From CAYPOY01 sp964412395 (lineage in GTDB: Bacteria; Chloroflexota; Anaerolineae; B4-G1): a stretch of DNA of 18,881 nt. The DNA is taken from the NCBI GenBank assembly GCA_964412395.1, contig CAYPOY010000073.1, positions 1 to 18,881 on the forward strand, in the 5' to 3' direction. This document shows, one piece after another, positions 14,332-18,881 of this stretch. The position numbers and the translations under genes were made by a program. The notes below the pieces were generated by a model, which saw only the letters and a list, made by a program, of their open reading frames with translations, had not been told where the DNA came from and searched no databases. Numbering within the stretch: the first letter of the stretch is position 1; every line of letters begins with the position of its first letter.

Positions 14332-14369
14332 CTGGAAAACCCTTCCAGCGCCGTCTCTTCAGGGCGGCG
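14332..14369 (+). terminator. two adjacent hairpins after the glycosyltransferase gene (weak terminator candidate)
   Basis: CTGGAA-AACCC-TTCCAG (14332-14348) and CGCCG...CGGCG (14349-14369) are perfect short stems directly after the stop codon at 14325. There is no U-tract, so termination is uncertain. Confidence 0.3.
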
Positions 14370-14384
14370 TGGCCCACAACGCGC

Positions 14385-14413
14385 TTGACCTCTGGCCTGT
14401 CCTGATGTAAAAT
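14385..14413 (+). promoter_or_regulatory. sigma70-type promoter of the DUF3842 gene
   Basis: TTGACC (14385-14390), a 17-nt spacer and TAAAAT (14408-14413) are 18 nt upstream of the ATG at 14432. The transcript would start near 14420 with a very short leader that just includes GGAGGAG. Confidence 0.65.
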
Positions 14414-14431
14414 CCCGTCCTGGAGGAGCAA

Positions 14432-14854
14432 ATGGTCATCGCAGTGATTGACGGCGTGGGCGGGGGCATCGGGGCGCAGATTGTGACCCAACTGCGGCAG
14501 GAATTGCCGCTGGAAGTGGAGATTCTGGCACTGGGCACCAATGCCATCGCTACCGACAAGATGATGCGTGCCCGCGCCAACCGGGGCGCTACCGGCGAGA
14601 ACGCTATCCGCGTCTCCATCAATCAGGCTGATTTCATCCTGGCCCCCATCGGCGTGGTCATTCCCAACTCACTGCTGGGCGAGGTTACGCCGGTCATCGC
14701 CACGGCTGTGGCCGGGGCGCGAGGGCGGAAACTCCTCGTGCCCATCAACCAGCCTCACTTCGAGATCGTGGGTATTGAGTGGAAGGCGCTCACCAAGCAG
14801 ATCAGCGCTGCCATCGAAGTCATCCGGCATGCGCTTGAGGCTGAGGAAGTTTGA
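14432..14854 (+). CDS. DUF3842 family protein
   Basis: The 140-residue product starts MVIAVIDGVGGGIGAQIVTQ, a glycine-rich nucleotide-binding-like loop. ILALGTNAIATDKMMRA, ANRGATGENAIRVS and APIGVVIPNSLLGEVTP follow; these are the conserved blocks of DUF3842 as I remember them. The function is unknown; the family is found in anaerobes and often near metal or hydrogenase-related genes (recollection, not shown here). GGAGGAG at 14422-14428 is the ribosome binding site. The TGA stop at 14852-14854 overlaps the -35 box of the next promoter, so the downstream cooT-like gene has its own start of transcription. Confidence 0.85.
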   Translation: MVIAVIDGVGGGIGAQIVTQLRQELPLEVEILALGTNAIATDKMMRARANRGATGENAIRVSINQADFILAPIGVVIPNSLLGEVTPVIATAVAGARGRKLLVPINQPHFEIVGIEWKALTKQISAAIEVIRHALEAEEV

Positions 14855-14879
14855 CATCTCTGGGAGGTCATGGTATAGT
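14851..14879 (+). promoter_or_regulatory. near-consensus promoter upstream of the cooT-like gene
   Basis: TTGACA (14851-14856) overlaps the DUF3842 stop codon; 17 bases later comes TATAGT (14874-14879). The predicted start is about 14886, at the first base of the leader hairpin. The match to consensus is among the best in the window. Confidence 0.75.
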
Positions 14880-14886
14880 CATCGTT

Positions 14887-14973
14887 ACCGACATGAAGTC
14901 GGTTCCAGACAGCGCATCGTGAAGATCGCCACCTGCTGGCCTGAAGGCCTGCGACGTGGTGATTTTTTGTTTT
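14887..14973 (+). promoter_or_regulatory. candidate riboswitch or attenuator leader ahead of the cooT-like gene
   Basis: From the predicted transcription start the RNA can form a first hairpin ACCGAC-AUGAA-GUCGGU (14887-14903). A second can form from GCG-c-AUC, loop GUGAA, GAUCGC (14912-14929). A third is a terminator (14925-14963). The second and third share bases 14925-14929 and cannot coexist, the typical arrangement of an antiterminator and terminator. All three loops contain UGAA. It does not match a riboswitch class that I can name. The ~87-nt product could also be a small RNA. Confidence 0.55.
14925..14973 (+). terminator. intrinsic terminator in the cooT-like leader
   Basis: ATCGCCAC (14925-14932) pairs with GTGGTGAT (14956-14963) over eight positions with one G-T. 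An inner stem GGCC-TGAA-GGCC (14938-14949) extends it. A T-run (14963-14968), then G and TTTT (14970-14973), follows. This is a textbook Rho-independent terminator, placed 77 nt before the cooT-like start. Confidence 0.8.
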
Positions 14974-15050
14974 GGGTGGGGCTAAAATCCATTGCGCTTT
15001 TGGGTGCTGAAGCGCCTGCTACGAACCTATTTGTTTTTCGGAGGTGCAAG

Positions 15051-15263
15051 ATGTGTGAAGCTAAGGTCTATCTCAGCGAGGGTGGTGAAGAGCAGAAGAT
15101 TATGGAGGACGTGGTGCTGGTGCAGCCTGAAAATGATGCCTACCTGCTGGTCAATATCCTGGGCGAGCAGAAACTGGTGCAGGGGCGCATCGAGAAGATA
15201 GACTTCCTGAAGCACACCATCCACTTGAGCCGACCGCGGGAGCAATCTGCCGTCGAGAGCTAG
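15051..15263 (+). CDS. CooT family nickel-binding protein
   Basis: The 70-residue product begins MCEAKVYLSEGGEEQKIMED and continues VVLVQPENDAYLLVNILGEQ, then KLVQGRIEKIDFLKHTIHLS. The MCxxxVYL start, the 'MEDV' and the 'LVNI.GEQK.V..RI..ID...H.I.L' pattern are those of the CooT family (older annotation: predicted RNA-binding protein). In characterised CooT, Cys2 binds Ni(II) at the dimer interface and the protein serves carbon monoxide dehydrogenase maturation; Cys2 is conserved here. GGAGG at 15040-15044 lies six bases upstream of ATG 15051. No CODH gene is in the window, so the client enzyme is unknown. Transcription from 14886 must pass the terminator-like leader. Confidence 0.85.
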   Translation: MCEAKVYLSEGGEEQKIMEDVVLVQPENDAYLLVNILGEQKLVQGRIEKIDFLKHTIHLSRPREQSAVES

Positions 15264-15280
15264 TTTCTTCACGTCAACAT

Positions 15281-15353
15281 ACGAGAATGTGGAGGGTCAT
15301 GAAGGCCGCTTTCGGCTTGAAGGCGGGTGGTCTTCGTGGCCCTTTCTCGTTTT
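15281..15353 (+). terminator. large stem-loop downstream of the cooT-like gene
   Basis: ACGAGAA (15281-15287) pairs with TTCTCGT (15344-15350), and GGGTCATGAAG (15294-15304) pairs over 11 positions with CTTCGTGGCCC (15332-15342), two pairs being G-T. An inner GCCG-CTTT-CGGC hairpin is possible. TTTT ends the structure at 15350-15353. It is likely a terminator or RNA processing/stability element. The stretch 15354-15506 to the next gene has a doubtful open frame from ATG 15358 but no clear gene. Confidence 0.5.
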
Positions 15354-15506
15354 ACGAATGCAGGAATCATCTGACGAACTGACCTTGTACAACCTGACGC
15401 GCCAACGGCTACGGGAGGCCCTGACTGGTCAATTGCCAGGTGACGTTGATCTGGAAAGCACACTCACTGCCAGTGTCCAATCTGAAAATGCAGGAGGAAG
15501 TCAAGA

Positions 15507-15920
15507 ATGTGTGAAGAATGTGGTCGTGGACTTGATATGGCCCTCGTCTGCCCCGAGTGCGGCGGAAGGATGGTGCTCATCAATGGCCAGGCAACCTGTC
15601 TGTCCTGCGGCGCATCCCCTTCACCGGATGCAGACCCGCCAGAGCAGGAAGAGCATCATCATCATCATCATCATCATCACCATACCGGGCACGCGCACGA
15701 GGGGGCAAAGGCCGAGCCCGATGACCTGACCAAACTGCGCATCCTGCTCCCGCATTGGATCGAGCACAACGAGGAGCACGCGGCCGGTTTCCAGCGCTGG
15801 GTGGCGAAGGCGCGAGCACTGGGACAGGAAGAGACAGCGCAGCGGATAGAGGAGGCGGTGGAGCGGATGGCGGCCTGTAACCAGGTGCTGAGGGCCGCAC
15901 TGGAGGCGCTGGAGGGATGA
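15507..15920 (+). CDS. Cys/His-rich metal-binding protein with zinc ribbons and deca-His tract
   Basis: The 137-residue protein has three CxxC pairs (Cys2/5, 15/18, 31/34), which suggests one or two zinc ribbons. Ten consecutive His (residues 50-59) and HAH (62-64) follow an acidic Pro linker. The helical C-terminus (~70-137) contains LLPHWIEHNEEHAAGFQRWV, a segment that I recall from His-rich proteins encoded next to cooT in anaerobes (DUF8180-like). It is probably a nickel or cobalt store or chaperone, by analogy to HypB- and CooJ-type His tracts; inference only. AGGAGG at 15492-15497 lies nine bases upstream of ATG 15507. The next gene begins one base after its stop. Confidence 0.8.
   Translation: MCEECGRGLDMALVCPECGGRMVLINGQATCLSCGASPSPDADPPEQEEHHHHHHHHHHTGHAHEGAKAEPDDLTKLRILLPHWIEHNEEHAAGFQRWVAKARALGQEETAQRIEEAVERMAACNQVLRAALEALEG
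15654..15683 (+). repeat. CAT trinucleotide microsatellite encoding ten His
   Basis: Ten codons in a row are CAT except the ninth, CAC. A nearly pure trinucleotide run can expand or shrink by slippage without shifting the frame, so the number of His may vary between strains. Confidence 0.95.
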
Positions 15921-15921
15921 A

Positions 15922-16533
15922 TTGAACCACCGCTTCGACTGCGCTCAGCACAGGCGGCAGTTCTTCGACCAAGCGGCGGCCAACTGGGATGCGTTGGAGG
16001 CGGAAGAGACCCACATCCGGCTGCGCGAGATCGTGGCCGGGCTGGACATCGCGCCGGGGGCGGTGGTGTTGGATGTTGGATGTGGCACCGGCGTGCTCCT
16101 GCCGCTGCTGCGTGAGAATGTGGACGGGCACGGCCACGTCGTAGCCCTCGACCTGTCCGGGGAGATGCTCAAGCGAGCGTTGAGCAAGGGGCAGCCAGCC
16201 GTCTACGTGCAGGGGGATGCCGAGAGCCTGCCTCTGCCGGAGGGGGTTTTCGACTGGGTCGTCTGCAACGCCGTCTTCCCCCACTTCGTAGACAAATCCC
16301 GCGCCCTGGACGAGTTGCGACGGGTGCTGCGGGCCGGCGGTCACCTGGTCATCTGCCACACCGCCAGCCGCCAGGCGATCAACGAGTTTCACCGTTCTGT
16401 CGGCGGCGTCGTGGCCCACGACACCATCCCCGGCAAAGGAGAGATGCTGCGCCTGCTGCAGGAGGCCGGGCTGATGGAGGCCCAGGTACGGGACGAGCCC
16501 GATCGCTATCTGGTGCTGGCCTGTTGCAGATGA
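15922..16533 (+). CDS. class I SAM-dependent methyltransferase
   Basis: The 203-residue protein has motif I VVLDVGCGTGVL at ~48-59, the acidic end of strand 2 VVALDLSGEMLKRA, motif II GDAESLPLPEGVFDWVVCNA, and a C-terminal LRAGGHLVICHTAS. This is a Ubi/menaquinone-type Rossmann fold. The N-terminus (RRQFFDQAAANWDALEAEE) is the usual 'FFD..A..WD' of small anaerobe methyltransferases. The start is TTG 15922: an ATG four bases before is followed at once by TGA, and GGAGGG at 15911-15916 fits TTG. It is one base away from the His-rich gene, hence the same transcript and possibly the same pathway. Substrate unknown. Confidence 0.85.
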   Translation: MNHRFDCAQHRRQFFDQAAANWDALEAEETHIRLREIVAGLDIAPGAVVLDVGCGTGVLLPLLRENVDGHGHVVALDLSGEMLKRALSKGQPAVYVQGDAESLPLPEGVFDWVVCNAVFPHFVDKSRALDELRRVLRAGGHLVICHTASRQAINEFHRSVGGVVAHDTIPGKGEMLRLLQEAGLMEAQVRDEPDRYLVLACCR

Positions 16534-16554
16534 GGCACGTTGCCAAGCTGCTGT

Positions 16555-16583
16555 TTGCCAGCCGGAGGCGGGTGAGGTACAAT
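16555..16583 (+). promoter_or_regulatory. sigma70-type promoter of the leuC-leuD pair
   Basis: TTGCCA (16555-16560), a 17-nt spacer and TACAAT (16578-16583) give a predicted start near 16590. The leader is about 24 nt and includes AGGAGG. No attenuator or T-box is visible. Confidence 0.65.
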
Positions 16584-16613
16584 ACATCCCGTTAATCTGG
16601 ATAGGAGGTTGCG

Positions 16614-17867
16614 ATGGGTCATACGTTTGCTGAGAAGATTCTGGCTCAAAAGGCTGACCTGGCCAAAGTCGTGCCTGGCCAAATCGTCGAGGTCACGCCG
16701 GACGTGGCGCTCAGCCACGACAACACCGCCCCCATCTCGGGGATTTTCCGCAAGATCGGAGTGGCGCGCGTGGCCCGGCCCGACATCCACGTGGTGGTGC
16801 TTGACCACGCCTGCCCGGCCCCCACGACGAAGCACGCGCAGAACCACAAAGTCATCCGCCAGTTCGTGGCAGAGCAGGGAATCGCGCACTTCTACGACGT
16901 GGGGCGCGGGGTCTGCCACCAGGTTCTCGCTGAAGAGGGGTTCGCGCTGCCCGGGGCGCTCATCGTCGGCTCCGATTCGCACACGCCCACAGCCGGCGCG
17001 TTCGGAGCCTTCGCCGTGGGCATCGGGCGCAGCGAAATGGCGGCGATTATGGCGACGGCCCGCATCTGGCTGCGTGTGCCGGAAAGCCTCAAGATCATCG
17101 TCCACGGGCATCTGCGCGAGGGGATCACCTCCAAAGACCTGGCGCTGCACGTCATCGGCGACCTGGGGGCCGACGGCGGGCTCTACCAGTCGGTCGAGTG
17201 GCACGGAGAGGGAGTGGAAGCGCTCAATATGGAAGCTCGTATGGTCATTCCCAACCTGATGGCGGAGATGGGGGCCAAGAACGGCTACATCCCGCCCGAC
17301 GAAGTGACTTTCGCCTGGCTGGCGGAACGGGCGCGGTGGCCCTACGATCCGGTCTACCCCGACGCCGACGCGGAGTATGCCTGCGTGGTCGAGTACGACG
17401 CGGAGACGATTGAGCCGGTGGTCGCCAGGCCGCACACGGTGGACAACGTCGCGCTGGTGCGGGAGGTGGCGGGGACGCACATTGACCAGGCGTTCCTGGG
17501 CACCTGCACCAACGGGCGGTTCTCCGACCTGGCAATGGCGGCGGAGGTGCTGAAGGAACGCAGGGTCGCGCCGGGCGTGCGGTTGATCGTCATCCCGGCC
17601 TCGTCGGAGGTGTACCTGGCGGCGCTCGACGCGGGTATCTTGCGTACCTTCGTCGAGGCGGGCGCGGTGATCGAGAGCCCCGGCTGCGGTCCGTGCATGG
17701 GCAACCACATGGGCGTTCCTGCCGAGGGAGAGGTCACGATCAGCACCGCTAACCGCAACTTCCGGGGGCGGATGGGCACCAAGGAGAGCGAGGTCTACCT
17801 CGCCAGCCCGCTGGTGGTGGCGGCGAGCGCCATCGCTGGCGAGATCGCGCATCCGAAGGACCTATGA
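16614..17867 (+). CDS. leuC: 3-isopropylmalate dehydratase-type enzyme, large subunit
   Basis: The 417-residue protein is of the short (archaeal/HacA-like) LeuC class. Aconitase-superfamily features: DNTAPISGIFRKIGV near 40, VGRGVCHQVLAEEG and GSDSHTPTAGAFGAFAVGIG in the first part. The [4Fe-4S] ligands are Cys298 (LGTCTNGRFSD), Cys358 and Cys361 (GCGPCMGNHMG). The C-terminus has NRNFRGRMG. Known role: isomerisation of 2- to 3-isopropylmalate with LeuD in leucine synthesis. The same class also holds homoaconitase and dimethylmalate dehydratase, and no leuA or leuB is nearby to decide. AGGAGG at 16603-16608 is five bases before ATG 16614. Confidence 0.9.
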   Translation: MGHTFAEKILAQKADLAKVVPGQIVEVTPDVALSHDNTAPISGIFRKIGVARVARPDIHVVVLDHACPAPTTKHAQNHKVIRQFVAEQGIAHFYDVGRGVCHQVLAEEGFALPGALIVGSDSHTPTAGAFGAFAVGIGRSEMAAIMATARIWLRVPESLKIIVHGHLREGITSKDLALHVIGDLGADGGLYQSVEWHGEGVEALNMEARMVIPNLMAEMGAKNGYIPPDEVTFAWLAERARWPYDPVYPDADAEYACVVEYDAETIEPVVARPHTVDNVALVREVAGTHIDQAFLGTCTNGRFSDLAMAAEVLKERRVAPGVRLIVIPASSEVYLAALDAGILRTFVEAGAVIESPGCGPCMGNHMGVPAEGEVTISTANRNFRGRMGTKESEVYLASPLVVAASAIAGEIAHPKDL

Positions 17868-17916
17868 ATCACGCAGCACGTTTCACGGATCGCGTGAAGC
17901 GTGAAACGTCAAACGC
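17868..17916 (+). repeat. 7-bp repeat tract with 10-bp inverted repeat between leuC and leuD
   Basis: Seven successive 7-mers (ATCACGC, AGCACGT, TTCACGG, ATCGCGT, GAAGCGT, GAAACGT, CAAACGC) follow the leuC stop directly. In addition ACGTTTCACG (17878-17887) and CGTGAAACGT (17900-17909) are a perfect inverted repeat with a 12-nt spacer, so the RNA could form a hairpin between the two genes. Confidence 0.75.
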
Positions 17917-17939
17917 GAAGTCATTGTGAGGTATCAGGT

Positions 17940-18437
17940 ATGGTGATCAAAGGACGTGTGTGGAAATACGGCGACGACGTCAACACCGACGTCATCTTCC
18001 CTGGTAAGTACACCTACACCATCAGCGACCCGGCGGAGATGGGAGAGCACGCGCTGGAGGACCTGGACCCGGAGTTCCGCTTCCGGGTGCAACCAGGCGA
18101 CGTGATCGTAGCGGGCAAGAACTTGGGCTGCGGCAGTTCCCGCGAGCAGGCGGTGACCTGCCTGGTGGCGAAAGGAGTTGGGGCGATCATCGCCAGATCA
18201 TTCGCCCGCATCTACTATCGCAACTGCATCAACAATGCCCTCCCGGCCATCACCTGCCCGGAGGCGGTGGACGCGCTGGAGAGCGGCGAAGAGGTCGAGG
18301 TGGACCTGGAGGTGGGGGAGATTCGCAGCGTTGGGGGCACCTTCACCTTCCCACCGCTGCCGGAGGCGGTGATGGGCATCTTTGATGCCGGAGGGTTGAT
18401 TCCTTATACGCGGAGGAGGCTTGGAATGGGGGAATGA
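17940..18437 (+). CDS. leuD: 3-isopropylmalate dehydratase-type enzyme, small subunit
   Basis: The 165-residue protein begins MVIKGRVWKYGDDVNTDVIF and carries the swivelling-domain signature GKNLGCGSSREQAVTCLVAK. A Ser-Arg pair in GSSRE is the substrate-carboxylate binding site. The substrate-specificity loop after DVIFPGK reads YTYTISDPAE, differing from the YLNT/YLRT-type loops that I recall for well-studied isopropylmalate isomerases and homoaconitases, so the substrate is not settled. ATG 17940 is preferred over an in-frame GTG at 17901, which would translate the repeat tract. GAGG lies ~9 bases upstream. It forms a heterodimer or heterotetramer with the LeuC-type subunit encoded just before it. 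Confidence 0.9.
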   Translation: MVIKGRVWKYGDDVNTDVIFPGKYTYTISDPAEMGEHALEDLDPEFRFRVQPGDVIVAGKNLGCGSSREQAVTCLVAKGVGAIIARSFARIYYRNCINNALPAITCPEAVDALESGEEVEVDLEVGEIRSVGGTFTFPPLPEAVMGIFDAGGLIPYTRRRLGMGE

Positions 18438-18460
18438 ATGAGTAGGTGAGGGGTGGGTAG

Positions 18461-18881
18461 ATGAGGCGGGGGAATTGGCTACTGCGCGGATTGATCGTGC
18501 TGGCCTTGGCGGCTGCTGTAGCGCTGGGGGTGCTGATGTGGTCTCCATTGGAGACCTCGCGCCTAACCCCCGCTTCCACGCTCGCTCCCACTCCCGTACT
18601 CACACCTACTTCCATCCCCACCCCCACCCCCACCCCCATTCCCCCATCTACGCTCACTCCTACCCCAACACCTACCCCCACGCCGGCCTGCACCGAGACC
18701 GCAGGCCGGGTTGAGCAGCACACCTACTTTAGCCAGACGACCGGGGATGAGCAGCCCTACCGCATCTACCTGCCGCCCTGCTACGACCAGACCGACCGGC
18801 GCTACCCGGTGCTCTACCTGCTCCACGGCTGGCCCTACGACGAGGCTCACTGGGACAGCCTGGGGGCCGACGAGGCCGCCG
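18461..18881 (+). CDS. membrane-anchored or secreted esterase (PF00756-like), 3' end cut by window
   Basis: An open frame from ATG 18461 runs off the right edge after 140 codons. Residues 1-28 form a basic start and hydrophobic helix (MRRGNWLLRGLIVLALAAAV, then ALGVLMW), a signal peptide or anchor without a lipobox. Residues ~35-83 are a Thr/Pro linker with many TPTP units. The folded part begins VEQHTYFSQTTGDEQPYRIY and then has LPPCYD and YPVLYLLHGWPYDEAHW, the start of an alpha/beta hydrolase of the esterase D / enterochelin esterase type, with the HG oxyanion-hole segment. The catalytic Ser is outside the window. Thr/Pro linkers of this type are frequent in secreted Chloroflexota proteins. 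The ribosome binding site is G-rich but not canonical. Confidence 0.8.
   Translation, partial: MRRGNWLLRGLIVLALAAAVALGVLMWSPLETSRLTPASTLAPTPVLTPTSIPTPTPTPIPPSTLTPTPTPTPTPACTETAGRVEQHTYFSQTTGDEQPYRIYLPPCYDQTDRRYPVLYLLHGWPYDEAHWDSLGADEAA

Noticed and set aside
15358..15729. Plus-strand frame from ATG 15358 (MQESSDELTLYNLTRQRLRE...) before the His-rich gene
   Set aside because: First ~45 codons look protein-like but there is no ribosome binding site, and it then runs through the His-rich gene in the wrong frame as an Ile run; possibly a gene fragment, not supportable as a CDS.
16506..17852. Minus-strand open frame of 448 codons opposite leuC
   Set aside because: Arg/His/Asp-rich antisense shadow of a certain LeuC-type gene.

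Overview
The window looks like a chromosomal piece of a Chloroflexota bacterium, most likely an anaerobic Anaerolineae-type lineage, probably from a draft or metagenome assembly because one run of 100 N is present. This rests on GC-rich sequence, mixed ATG/GTG/TTG starts, the helicase-associated protein with its 'MGPGRLEREQPW' segment, the order hrcA-grpE-orf-dnaK-dnaJ-prmA, and heptanucleotide tracts between genes. The assignment is inference from sequence style, not a computed phylogeny.

Layout. (1) 1-1406: a 3'-truncated helicase-associated protein (minus) and a DUF1232/YkvA-like small membrane protein (plus), divergent from a shared region with two good promoters and a 7+7 bp inverted repeat. 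(2) 1548-7885: a heat-shock operon with a strong promoter, a perfect CIRCE operator, hrcA, grpE, a 29-codon ORF, a 90-aa DUF5647-like gene, dnaK, dnaJ and prmA. HrcA should repress the operon through CIRCE; GrpE/DnaK/DnaJ form the Hsp70 machine. (3) 7870-10110 (minus): rpsA-like S1 protein followed by infA, overlapping prmA tail-to-tail. rpsA has a ~220-nt leader with an attenuator-like terminator, and a C-terminal 17-residue repeat tract interrupted by the assembly gap. (4) 10111-10885: a gene-poor stretch with one promoter and what looks like a frameshifted small zinc-ribbon gene. (5) 10886-14325: a FabI/FabL-like reductase (minus), a DUF402 gene with a probable leaderless transcript, and a GT-C membrane glycosyltransferase overlapping it. 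(6) 14385-16533: DUF3842, a CooT-like Ni-binding protein, a Cys/His-rich protein with ten consecutive His, and a SAM methyltransferase. (7) 16555-18437: large and small subunits of a 3-isopropylmalate dehydratase-type enzyme. (8) 18461-end: a secreted or anchored esterase with a Pro/Thr linker, cut by the window edge.

Most interesting: between DUF3842 and the cooT-like gene a near-consensus promoter is followed by ~87 nt that can fold either into an intrinsic terminator or into an overlapping alternative hairpin. This is the architecture of a riboswitch or attenuator, placed in front of a likely metal (nickel) handling gene set. Second, gaps downstream of hrcA, dnaK, dnaJ and leuC each carry tandem 7-bp repeats, all with a different unit sequence, which suggests a general process that builds heptamer tracts between co-transcribed genes.
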